A stretch of 14,151 bases of DNA from Myxococcota bacterium (GCA_030066475.1 JASJBO010000140.1:1-14151); one strand, 5' to 3'; positions 7,605 through 13,811 are shown, counted from the first letter of the stretch. Made by a program: numbers and translations. Notes: a model not told the origin generated them from the letters alone.

Positions 7605-8123
7605 ATGCCGGTGGAGAGCGACCTGCTCGACGCCGGCTCTCGCTCGCGACAGACGCGGCTCCCGGACGGGGTGTACCCGACCGGCGCCGTGACGCGGCTG
7701 CTGGGCGTGACTCGGCGTCAGCTCCAGTATTGGGCACAGACCGACCTGGTTCGGCCTTCGGCGCGGACACCGGGAGGTCACGCTCGCTACACGTTCGGAG
7801 ATCTGGTGGCCCTCAAGGCCACGAAACAGCTGATCGACGCCGGCGTCTCGGTCCAACGGATCCGGAGCAGCATTTGCTCTCTTCGTCGGATCCTGCCCAC
7901 CATCGAACGTCCGCTCTCCGACCTGGTGCTGGTCGCCACCGGAGACGTGGTGCTCGTCCTGCGCGAAGGCGCGGCCTTCGAAGCCATCTCCGGCCAGGAG
8001 TGGATCTTCGAGGTGTCGCAGCTCCAGCGCCAGGTCGAGGCCGCGAGCGGGCGTTCTCGGGGCGCGCGCCACGGCCCGCGGCGGGCCGCGCGCGAGCCCG
8101 ACGTGGGCGAGCGCACCGCCTGA
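7605..8123 (+). CDS. MerR-type HTH regulator
   Basis: The 172-aa protein carries a MerR-like winged HTH at about residues 22-92: YPTGAVTRLLGVTRRQLQYW for the recognition helices, then TPGGHARYTFGDL for the wing, and a following helical region. MerR dimers bind spaced dyads, and some relatives such as RacA instead anchor DNA. Residues about 103-145 resemble the short effector or dimer part; the tail (about 146-172) is Arg/Ala/Gly-rich and probably disordered. There is no cysteine cluster typical of metal sensors. The ATG at 7605-7607 has only a mediocre GAG/GG-rich site upstream; a GTG at 7563 in the same frame would add 14 residues. It precedes parA by 110 bases and may control it or act as its DNA-binding partner, since no ParB is present. 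Confidence 0.88.
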   Translation: MPVESDLLDAGSRSRQTRLPDGVYPTGAVTRLLGVTRRQLQYWAQTDLVRPSARTPGGHARYTFGDLVALKATKQLIDAGVSVQRIRSSICSLRRILPTIERPLSDLVLVATGDVVLVLREGAAFEAISGQEWIFEVSQLQRQVEAASGRSRGARHGPRRAAREPDVGERTA

Positions 8124-8130
8124 CGCCACC

Positions 8131-8153
8131 GTTCGGAGCCGAGGACTCCGGAC
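8131..8153 (+). promoter_or_regulatory. Hairpin between the MerR gene and parA
   Basis: GTTCGGAG (8131-8138) pairs with CTCCGGAC (8146-8153), giving 8 pairs with one G-U and a 7-base loop, starting 8 bases after the MerR stop. No T run follows, so a simple intrinsic terminator is unlikely. It could protect transcript ends, attenuate parA or be a protein-binding dyad. Confidence 0.3.
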
Positions 8154-8176
8154 CGCCCGCCGGCGCAACGAGCAGG

Positions 8177-8204
8177 GGCTCGAGGGCAACGTGCCCCGCG
8201 AGCC
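8177..8204 (+). promoter_or_regulatory. Strong hairpin in the parA leader
   Basis: GGCTCG (8177-8182) pairs with CGAGCC (8199-8204), and inside it GGGCA (8184-8188) pairs with TGCCC (8192-8196) around the loop ACG. This makes 11 pairs with a small internal loop (one base against two). The ribosome-binding site of parA (GGAGG, 8220-8224) begins 15 bases later, so the stem leaves it free but could set mRNA stability or be a binding site. The role is inferred. Confidence 0.35.
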
Positions 8205-8233
8205 GATCGTCGGGCCGGCGGAGGACACAGGGC

Positions 8234-9310
8234 ATGCGAACCATCGCGATCGTCAACCAGAAAGGGGGCTGTGGCAAGACGACCACGGCCGTCAACCTCG
8301 GGGGGTGCCTGGCCGCGCACGGCGGCCGCGTGCTGATCGTCGACCTCGACCCGCAGGCACACGCCACGCTGGCGCTCGGCGTCGACGCCGAGCTGCTCGA
8401 CGAGAACCTCTACGAGGTGCTCGCCGACGCCGACGGCGCCGAGCGGCTCGACGCCGTGGTCCTGCCCCTCTCCGAGCGCCTGCACCTGGCGCCGTCGGGC
8501 ATCGTGCTCTCTGCGCTCGAGCAGAAGCTGGCCCAGGAGCGGGCCGACGCGCGAACCGAGCGGCTCGCCCGGGCCCTCGCCGGGGTCGAAACGCGCTACG
8601 ACTACGTGCTGATCGACTGTCCGCCGAACGTGGGCCTGCTCACCTTCAACGCGTTGCGCGCGGCGGACGAGGTGGTCATCCCGCTCGAGACCAGCCACTT
8701 TGCCGTGCACGGGGTGCACAAGGTGATCGAGACCATCACGCTGCTCGCCGAGCGGCTCGGCCACGAGCCGAGCGTGCGCATTCTGCCCACGCTCTACGAC
8801 GGCCGCACGCGCTTCGCCCGCGAGACCCTGGGCGAGATCCGCAGCCTGTTCGGAGACCTGTGCTTCGACACCGTGATCCGCAGCAACGTGAAGCTGCGCG
8901 AGGCGGTGCGCCGGGGCCGGCCGATCGTGGACTTCGCCGCGAGCGCCAACGGCGCGCTCGACTACGGCGCGCTCGCCGTCGAGGTCGAGGCCAGCACGCC
9001 GCTGGCCCCGACGACGCGAGTCGCCTTCGAGACGCCGGCGGAGCGCCAGGTGGTGGTCGAGTACCGCGACGCCGCGGCCTCGGACGTGCGACTGGCCGGC
9101 GACTTCAACGGCTGGGTTCCCGACAAGGGCATCGAGACCACCACGGCGGCCGAGGACGGCACCCGGGTGTGGCGCAAGATGCTGACGCTGACGCCCGGCA
9201 CCTACGAGTACCGCTACGTCGTGGACGGGGAGTGGCGCGAGGATCCGGCGAACCCCGAGCGGGTGCCCAACCCGATTGGACCGCCCAACTCGCTGCTCGT
9301 GGTGCGCTAA
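8234..9310 (+). CDS. ParA-family ATPase fused to a C-terminal AMPK-type glycogen-binding (CBM48) domain
   Basis: The protein has 358 aa. Residues 1 to about 252 are a complete Soj-type ParA: deviant Walker A KGGCGKTT (10-17), A' DLDPQ (37-41), Walker B YVLIDCPP (124-131), and the usual PTLYD and SNVKLREA motifs. After a short Thr/Pro linker, residues about 270-358 form an E-set domain of the AMPK-beta/CBM48 type: LAGDFNGW (287-294), PGTYEYRYVVDGEW (321-334), DP at 337-338 and PNSLLVV near the end. The two tryptophans that stack on glycogen in AMPK-beta correspond to W294 and W334. The fusion is continuous in one frame. ATG 8234 has GGAGG nine bases upstream; longer readings lack support. ParA ATPases position cargo over the nucleoid, so this one may recognise a glucan-bearing cargo. 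The domain calls are firm; the cargo is inferred. Confidence 0.92.
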   Translation: MRTIAIVNQKGGCGKTTTAVNLGGCLAAHGGRVLIVDLDPQAHATLALGVDAELLDENLYEVLADADGAERLDAVVLPLSERLHLAPSGIVLSALEQKLAQERADARTERLARALAGVETRYDYVLIDCPPNVGLLTFNALRAADEVVIPLETSHFAVHGVHKVIETITLLAERLGHEPSVRILPTLYDGRTRFARETLGEIRSLFGDLCFDTVIRSNVKLREAVRRGRPIVDFAASANGALDYGALAVEVEASTPLAPTTRVAFETPAERQVVVEYRDAAASDVRLAGDFNGWVPDKGIETTTAAEDGTRVWRKMLTLTPGTYEYRYVVDGEWREDPANPERVPNPIGPPNSLLVVR

Positions 9311-9334
9311 GAGTCCGACCCGAGGGTCGGCCTC
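9311..9334 (+). promoter_or_regulatory. Hairpin right after the parA stop
   Basis: CCGACC (9315-9320) and GGTCGG (9325-9330) pair around the tetraloop CGAG. GAG (9311-9313) and CTC (9332-9334) extend the stem past one mismatch. It begins immediately after the parA stop at 9308-9310. No T run follows, so it may stabilise the parA transcript end or lower read-through into the next gene rather than terminate. Confidence 0.35.
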
Positions 9335-9363
9335 CGCGGAGCGAGCCGCAGGCGAGCGAGGTC
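9335..9363 (-). repeat. Dispersed repeat, copy 1 (inverted relative to copies 2 and 3)
   Basis: The reverse complement of these 29 bases matches 14045-14073 with two mismatches, including a perfect 19-base core at 9341-9359 (GCGAGCCGCAGGCGAGCGA). A third, clipped copy lies at 14131-14151. All three are outside coding sequence. Inside the core, GCTCGC occurs twice with an 11-base period. Confidence 0.6.
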
Positions 9364-9392
9364 GATTCGTCGATTCGTCGATTCGTCGATTC
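9361..9392 (+). repeat. Four perfect tandem copies of an 8-bp unit
   Basis: GTCGATTC is repeated four times without change. It is noncoding, 13 bases upstream of the start of the MinD-like gene and 4 bases before its ribosome-binding site (AGGAG, 9397-9401). The first unit overlaps the end of the dispersed repeat. Perfect units of this kind can change copy number by slippage or act as iteron-like protein sites; which applies is unknown. Confidence 0.85.
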
Positions 9393-9405
9393 GGATAGGA
9401 GCGAG

Positions 9406-10155
9406 ATGCCCCGCGATCTCGGCGACGTGCTTCACTACTTCATCCCCGAGGTCGAGACCGTCCTCACCCCGGGTGTCGCGCGCGCCTGGACCTTGCCGCT
9501 GCGCGAGGACGATCTGGTGCGCGCCGGTCTGCTCTGGAACCTCGCCGTCGAGCTGGCGCGGCAGGGACTGCGCGTCTCGCTGGTGGCGCCGGCGCGCGTC
9601 GGTGCGGCCGCCGCCTGGCCGACCGAGCCACGCGGCCCGCTGGGCATCGAGTGGGTGCGGGTCGAGAGCGGGGAGCCGGCCGAGCTGGCGAGCGCGGCGC
9701 AGTCGGCCGGAGCGCGGCACGCGGGCGACCCGGCCGCGGCGGTGGTGACGGCGCTGCCGGCCAGCTGGCTGCGCAAGGCCGCCGACCTCGGCCCCCTGCT
9801 CGACTCGCTGCTGGTGCTGTCGCGCCCCGATCCCGAGGAGCGGCTGGAGAGCTACGCCCTGCTGAAGCGCGCGGCGCACCACGCACCGCATGGGCGCCTG
9901 GGGGTCTGCGTGTTCGGCGCCCGCTCGCTGGCCGAGGCACGCCGGGCCTTCGAACGCCTGGCCGACACCAGCGAGCGACACCTGGGGCGACCGCTCGCCA
10001 GCTACGGCGTGCTGGTGGACGACGTGCACCTGTCGCGTTCGATCGTGACGGGCCGCCCGATCGCGTTGACGCAGCCCGCCTCGCTGGCCGCTCGCGCCCT
10101 GGCCGACGTCGCGGGTCTGCTGCTGGCCGAAGAGCCCGAGCGGGACGTTGGCTGA
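9406..10155 (+). CDS. MinD/FlhG-like protein lacking the Walker A motif (predicted pseudo-ATPase)
   Basis: The 249-aa protein looks like a MinD/FlhG (FleN) relative. The last 90 residues keep the pattern of that family: RLGVCVFGARS (164-174), a helix, then SYGVLVDDVHLSRSIVTGRP (199-218), TQPASLAARAL (222-232) and a final helix. Near the N-terminus, GLLWNLAVELARQGLRVSLV (41-60) aligns with the helix and strand that follow Walker A in ParA/MinD, but the bases before it encode no K-G-G-x-G-K-T, so nucleotide binding should be lost. The Walker B aspartate is not evident either. ATG 9406 has AGGAG four bases upstream. It lies 95 bases after parA and overlaps the next gene by 8 bases. It could dimerise with or regulate the ParA fusion. 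The family call is my own reading of motifs, moderately sure. Confidence 0.72.
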   Translation: MPRDLGDVLHYFIPEVETVLTPGVARAWTLPLREDDLVRAGLLWNLAVELARQGLRVSLVAPARVGAAAAWPTEPRGPLGIEWVRVESGEPAELASAAQSAGARHAGDPAAAVVTALPASWLRKAADLGPLLDSLLVLSRPDPEERLESYALLKRAAHHAPHGRLGVCVFGARSLAEARRAFERLADTSERHLGRPLASYGVLVDDVHLSRSIVTGRPIALTQPASLAARALADVAGLLLAEEPERDVG

Positions 10156-10693
10156 GCCCGACCGCGAGCGGCTGCGAAGCGAGCTGGGAGCGCGGCTGGG
10201 CGAGCTGGGCAGCCCGATCCGCTTGCTCGCCGAAGACGTGCTGGGAGCCGACGACGAACCGATCGACTGGGTGGGCGTCGAGCCCGACGGCCGCGCGGCG
10301 CTCGCCCTGCTGGCCACGGGTCCCGCCGACGGCGACCTGCTCGTCGCGGGGCTCGCCCAGCGCGCGTGGCTGGAGGCGCGGCTGCCGGACTGGGAGAAGC
10401 TGGCCACCGGACTCGGCATTCGCTCGGAGCTGCGCCCTCGCCTGCTGCTGGTGGCGGCGGCGCTGCCGCGCGCGCTGCGCGTGGCCGCTCGCGAGGCCGA
10501 CGCCGAGGGCATCCGCCTCGGCCGCTTCCGATCCGCGAGCGCCGACGAGCCGCTCCGCCTCGAACTCGTGGAGCTCCCGCCGCAGCCGCGGCCCCGCGCT
10601 CCCGCCGCGCCCCCTGCCCTCTCGATCTTTCGCACGGGCCTCTCCGACGAGGACCTCGAGATCAGCGCGGCAGAGCGCGCGAACCTGCTCTAG
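10148..10693 (+). CDS. Hypothetical protein, possibly a degenerate PD-(D/E)XK nuclease fold
   Basis: I do not recognise this 181-aa protein with certainty. It starts with a helical segment, then PIDWVGVEPDGRAALALLAT (38-57), which has the rhythm of the D-x-x-G-x-x-x-x-G strand pair of PD-(D/E)XK enzymes. Helices (63-90) follow, then RPRLLLVAAALPRALRVAA (96-114). The E-x-K that would complete an active site is absent, so catalysis is unlikely. A Pro-rich stretch (144-157) leads to a conserved-looking acidic tail with GLSDEDLEIS (164-173). The start is a TTG at 10148-10150 inside the end of the MinD-like gene, with a weak GGGA upstream, suggesting coupling. Codon use is like its neighbours. It probably works with the MinD-like protein and ParA fusion. 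Confidence 0.62.
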   Translation: MAEPDRERLRSELGARLGELGSPIRLLAEDVLGADDEPIDWVGVEPDGRAALALLATGPADGDLLVAGLAQRAWLEARLPDWEKLATGLGIRSELRPRLLLVAAALPRALRVAAREADAEGIRLGRFRSASADEPLRLELVELPPQPRPRAPAAPPALSIFRTGLSDEDLEISAAERANLL

Positions 10694-10716
10694 CGCCCTT
10701 CCAGAAGCTCACACCA

Positions 10717-10734
10717 CCCCCGGGGGGGCGCCCC
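10717..10734. repeat. Adjacent GC palindromes downstream of the 181-aa gene
   Basis: CCCCCGGGGG (10717-10726) and GGGGCGCCCC (10725-10734) are each self-complementary and overlap by two bases. They lie 24 bases after the stop of the preceding gene. They could form alternative stems as part of a transcript end, but no T run follows directly. Confidence 0.4.
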
Positions 10735-10748
10735 ACCGATCTGGATGT

Positions 10749-10777
10749 GACGAATTTCGTCCCCGGTGACGTTTTTT
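10749..10777 (+). terminator. Weak terminator candidate with T6
   Basis: Two short stems compete here. GACGA and TCGTC pair within 10749-10761, and CGTC (10758-10761) pairs with GACG (10768-10771) directly before six Ts (10772-10777). The second stem is only 4 bp, so termination would be inefficient. The place, between the parA block and the sigma-factor gene, is where one would be expected. The rest of the spacer to 10883 shows no clear promoter: a TTGACA at 10776-10781 has no partner -10. Confidence 0.27.
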
Positions 10778-10883
10778 GACACCTGTGCCCCTTCCCGCGC
10801 CACTCCACTTCGGGAGGTTGGACGCTGGCCCGGTGGGACTGCGTATGCGGTCCCTTACGTGGAACTGGGAAGGGGGCATTGGC

Positions 10884-11468
10884 ATGGCGGCACCGACGAT
10901 CCAAACCGCGGCACTGGCCGATTCGTGTCCGGTCGCAGACGAGATCCTGGTCGAGAGGATCCGCTCTGGAGACCGGGAGGCCTTTGCCGAGCTCTACTCT
11001 CGCTACTTCTCTCGCATCTTCCATTTCGTAGGACGGCGTCTGCGCAACAAGGCAGACACCGAGGAGACCGTTCAGGAGGTCTTCGTCAACGTCTTCGCGT
11101 CGATCGACTCGTTCCGAGGCGAGGCACCCTTCGGCGCCTGGGTCTTCGGACTCACGCGGCGCACCGTCGCGAGCCGGTTCAAGAAGAAGACGCCCTCGTT
11201 GATCCCGTTAGGCGACGACGATTCCGACGGCCCGCATCAGCCGGCCAATCGGGACCCGAGTCCGCACGAGATCTACGAGTACTCCGAGCGGTTGTCGCGC
11301 CTCGAGGGCGCGATGGAGTGCGACCTCTCGGACGAGCAACGCCGGTTGTTCGAGCTCCACCACGTGGAGAACCGCTCGATCCACGAGATCGCCGAGCTGC
11401 TCCAGAAGACCGAGGACGCGGTGAAGTCGCACTTATACCGCGCGCGCAAGGTGCTCCTGGCGCGCTAA
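10884..11468 (+). CDS. ECF (extracytoplasmic function) RNA polymerase sigma factor
   Basis: The 194-aa protein has the two-domain ECF layout. Sigma region 2 is at about 21-100, with LVERIRSGDREAFAELYSRY, the DTEETVQEVFVNVF stretch of region 2.2 and the -10-reading RGEAPFGAWVFGLTRR segment. A linker of about 40 residues follows. Region 4 is at about 140-194, with the HTH SIHEIAELLQKTEDAVKSHL that reads the -35. It redirects RNA polymerase to a set of promoters in response to a signal. The start is ATG 10884, with AAGGGGG seven bases upstream; the same frame is open from a TTG at 10776 and has an ATG at 10845, both less well supported. No anti-sigma gene follows; the next gene, 10 bases on, is a hydrolase. 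The family call is firm. Confidence 0.94.
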   Translation: MAAPTIQTAALADSCPVADEILVERIRSGDREAFAELYSRYFSRIFHFVGRRLRNKADTEETVQEVFVNVFASIDSFRGEAPFGAWVFGLTRRTVASRFKKKTPSLIPLGDDDSDGPHQPANRDPSPHEIYEYSERLSRLEGAMECDLSDEQRRLFELHHVENRSIHEIAELLQKTEDAVKSHLYRARKVLLAR

Positions 11469-11478
11469 GGTGCGCGCC

Positions 11479-12303
11479 ATGGGCGCGTCCCCTGGCGCAG
11501 AACGGGCCGAGCCCCTCAGCCTGTGGATCCGCGAGCCGGCAGAGCCGGCGAGCCCCCACGACGAAGGCTGGAACGGGGTTCGGCCCTTCCGTTTCGAGTA
11601 CACCAGCCGCGGGGACCGCGTCCCGGGCCGCCTGCTGCTGCCGACCGAGGGATCGGGGCGCCCCCCCCTGGTCCTGCTACAGCACGGAGCGGGCGGCTCG
11701 AAGGAGGCCGACTACCTGGACGCGGCCGCCCTGCCCTGGGTGCGGCGCGGCGCCGCGGTGGCCTCGATCGACCTCCCGCTCCACGGCGAGCGCGCCAGCG
11801 CCAAGCTGAGCGAGCTGCTGATCGCGGCGCTCGCCGATCCCGCTGCACCCGCCCGCCAGCCCGAGATCGGCGGGCTGTGGGACGAGTTCGTGCGCCAGTC
11901 GCTGGCCGACCTGGGGCGCGCCCTGGATGCCCTCGAATCGCTCCCCGAGCTCGACGCCAGTCGCGTCGCGTTCGCCGGCTTCTCGCTGGGCGCGATGCTC
12001 GGCACCCTGTTCGTGGCCCGCGATCCGCGCCCGTGCGCCGCCGCCCTGGCGCTGGCCGGCGGCGGTCTCGGCCCCGAGGCGCACGACCCCGCCCGCCACG
12101 TGGCCGCCTTCGCCCCGCGCCCGCTGCTGCTGCTCAACGCCGAGCGCGACGAGCGCGTCCCGCGCAGCGCCGCCGAGGCGCTCCACGCCGCCGCCGCGCA
12201 CCCCGTGGAGATCGTCTGGGTCGACAGCGGCCACGCCGACATCGGCGGACGCGCCCTCAAGGCGATCTGGCAGTTCCTCGCGAGGGAGCTGGGACTCCCG
12301 TAG
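11479..12303 (+). CDS. Alpha/beta-hydrolase, dienelactone-hydrolase-like
   Basis: The 274-aa protein has a full alpha/beta-hydrolase catalytic set. The oxyanion region is QHGAGG (68-73), the nucleophile elbow is GFSLG with S169, the acid is probably D224 in NAERDERVP, and the base is H252 in DSGHAD. Residues 100-140 form a lid-like insertion. It has no signal peptide, so it is probably cytoplasmic. It may act as an esterase or acyl hydrolase, but the substrate cannot be told. ATG 11479 has AAGG eight bases upstream, made from the end of the sigma-factor gene; a GTG at 11470 would add three residues. The 10-base gap from the sigma-factor gene suggests one transcript. It converges on the phosphohexomutase gene. 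Confidence 0.9.
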   Translation: MGASPGAERAEPLSLWIREPAEPASPHDEGWNGVRPFRFEYTSRGDRVPGRLLLPTEGSGRPPLVLLQHGAGGSKEADYLDAAALPWVRRGAAVASIDLPLHGERASAKLSELLIAALADPAAPARQPEIGGLWDEFVRQSLADLGRALDALESLPELDASRVAFAGFSLGAMLGTLFVARDPRPCAAALALAGGGLGPEAHDPARHVAAFAPRPLLLLNAERDERVPRSAAEALHAAAAHPVEIVWVDSGHADIGGRALKAIWQFLARELGLP

Positions 12304-12331
12304 CCGCCTGTCGGACCCGAGGATCCCAACC

Positions 12332-12348
12332 GCGGCGCGCCGCGCCGC
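12332..12348. terminator. GC-rich inverted repeat between convergent genes
   Basis: GCGGCGCG (12332-12339) and CGCGCCGC (12341-12348) are perfect complements around one base, so a real stem would open to a loop of about 3-5. It sits in the 57-base gap between the hydrolase and phosphohexomutase stops, where a shared terminator could act in both directions. There is no T run on either side, so an intrinsic terminator is only possible. Confidence 0.3.
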
Positions 12349-12360
12349 CGGAGTGGAGGC

Positions 12361-13692
12361 CTAGAACTGCTCGATGCGCGCCAGCACCTGGTCGCGCCGC
12401 TCGCGCATCTCCGGCTCGGTGGGCGCCTCGAGGTTGAGCCGCACCACGGGCTCCGTGTTCGAGGCGCGCACGTTGAACCACCAGTCGGGATAGCGGACCA
12501 GCAGGCCGTCGAGGTGCGAGACCTCGGCGTCCGGGTGGTCGGCCTCGAGCGCCGCCAGCAGGCCGGCGACGTCGCCCACCTGGCGGTTGATCTCACCGCT
12601 GTGCGCGTAGCGACGCAGTGGATCGATCAGCTCGGAGAGCGGGCGCCCCGCTTCGGCCAACAGGTCGAGGAGGGCCACGAGGGCGGCCACGCCGTCGTCG
12701 GCGACCAGGGTCGGGCGGAACCGGAAGTAGAAGTGCCCCGACAGCTCGCCGGCGAACACCGCGCCACTCTCGCGCATGCGCGCCTTGATGAACGAGTGGC
12801 CCACGCGGCACATCTCCGCCCGACCGCCGGCGGCCTCGATCGCCTCGGCGGTGGCGCGGCTCGAGCGCAGGTCGTAGAGGACGGTGCTCCCGCGGCGCTT
12901 GCGCAGCTGCACGCCGGCCAGCAGCGCGGTGAGCCGGTCGGCGCGGACGATCTCACCGCGCTCGTCCACGAAGATGGCGCGGTCGCCGTCGCCGTCGAAC
13001 GCCACGCCGAGCTGCGCGCCGCTGCGCACGACGGCGGCGCGCAGGTCGGCCAGGTTCTCGTCCACGAGCGGATCGGCGTCGTGGTTCGGGAAGCGGCCGT
13101 CGGGCTCGAAGTAGAGGCGCTCGACCTCCAGGGGAAGCGTGGCGAGCAGCGGCTCGAGTCCCACGCCCGCCATCCCGTTGCCGCAGTCGATCGCGACCCG
13201 CAGCGCCGGGCAGCCGCCGCCGACCGAGCGCACGTGCTCGGCGTAGGCCCCCGCCAGGTCGACGGTCTCGACGCCGCCGCGCGCCGCGGCGGGCGCCGTC
13301 TCGACCTCCCCACACAGCTTCTCGATGTCCCTGAGCCCGCTCGCCCCACCGACTGGGATCGCGTGCTCACGGCAGATCTTCAGCCCGTTGTAGCGGGCCG
13401 GGTTGTGGGAGGCGGTCACCATCAGGCCGCCGTCAAGTTCCCGGTCCTCCACGCCGAAGTAGAGCATCGGCGTGGAGACCAGCCCGAGGTCGAGGACGTC
13501 GCTGCCCTCGTCGCTGATCCCGCGGATCACGGCGTCGGCGATCTCGGGCGAATGCGTGCGCGCGTCGCGGCCGACGCCGAGCCGCTGCGCGCCCAGGTAG
13601 CGCGCCGTGGCGCGTCCGACGCGGTAGGCGGCCCGGGGCTCGAGCTCGTCGGGAACGATGCCCCGGATGTCGTAGGCCTTGAAGATCGACAT
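12361..13692 (-). CDS. Phosphomannomutase/phosphoglucomutase (alpha-D-phosphohexomutase)
   Basis: The enzyme interconverts hexose 1- and 6-phosphates (mannose or glucose), feeding GDP-mannose, UDP-glucose or ADP-glucose synthesis for polysaccharides and glycogen. The 443-aa length is normal. All four active-site loops are present: phosphoserine S95 in TASHNP (93-98), metal loop DGDGD (233-237), sugar-specificity loop GELSGH (315-320) and phosphate-binding RASNTEP (409-415). GELSGH suggests the ManB/AlgC type that handles both sugars rather than the GlmM type. ATG 13690-13692 has AGGA nine bases upstream. A longer open frame upstream runs antisense to tatA and is not real. It is monocistronic here, convergent with the hydrolase and divergent from tatA. 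Confidence 0.95.
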   Translation of the reverse strand: MSIFKAYDIRGIVPDELEPRAAYRVGRATARYLGAQRLGVGRDARTHSPEIADAVIRGISDEGSDVLDLGLVSTPMLYFGVEDRELDGGLMVTASHNPARYNGLKICREHAIPVGGASGLRDIEKLCGEVETAPAAARGGVETVDLAGAYAEHVRSVGGGCPALRVAIDCGNGMAGVGLEPLLATLPLEVERLYFEPDGRFPNHDADPLVDENLADLRAAVVRSGAQLGVAFDGDGDRAIFVDERGEIVRADRLTALLAGVQLRKRRGSTVLYDLRSSRATAEAIEAAGGRAEMCRVGHSFIKARMRESGAVFAGELSGHFYFRFRPTLVADDGVAALVALLDLLAEAGRPLSELIDPLRRYAHSGEINRQVGDVAGLLAALEADHPDAEVSHLDGLLVRYPDWWFNVRASNTEPVVRLNLEAPTEPEMRERRDQVLARIEQF

Positions 13693-13743
13693 GGCGGCGG
13701 ATCCTAGCCCCTCACCCCGGATGGGCTTCATGCGCCTGCGTAG

Positions 13744-13773
13744 CGCCCGCCTTGACCGCGCTGGAGGCGGGCG
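13744..13773. promoter_or_regulatory. 9-bp perfect inverted repeat in the phosphohexomutase-tatA spacer
   Basis: CGCCCGCCT (13744-13752) pairs with AGGCGGGCG (13765-13773) around 12 bases. It lies 52 bases upstream of the phosphohexomutase start and 67 bases upstream of tatA, the position of a shared operator or promoter-proximal site. No clear -35/-10 pair is visible in 13693-13839. The role is inferred. Confidence 0.3.
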
Positions 13774-13811
13774 GCACCCTCTTCGAACGGCGGCGCAGGG
13801 AGCTGCCGGAA

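Noticed and set aside
7415..8233. Upstream extension of parA through the MerR gene region
   Set aside because: The frame is open only because stops are rare in this composition. It overlaps the MerR gene, and ParA families begin at the strand before Walker A, where GGAGG and ATG are present.
8234..9310. Ordinary chromosome-partition parA
   Set aside because: There is no parB, no centromere-like site and no gidA/gidB context, and the C-terminal carbohydrate-binding domain is not part of that system.
9361..9392. CRISPR array
   Set aside because: Units are 8 bp with no spacers, and no cas genes are nearby.
10776..10804. Perfect TTGACA as a sigma-70 promoter for the sigma-factor gene
   Set aside because: No -10-like hexamer lies 16-18 bases downstream (the region reads GCCACTCC), so the match is probably chance next to the T run.
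10776..10883. 36-residue N-terminal extension of the sigma factor from TTG 10776
   Set aside because: ECF proteins begin near the region 2 helix. ATG 10884 has a much better ribosome-binding site, and the extension has no family similarity.
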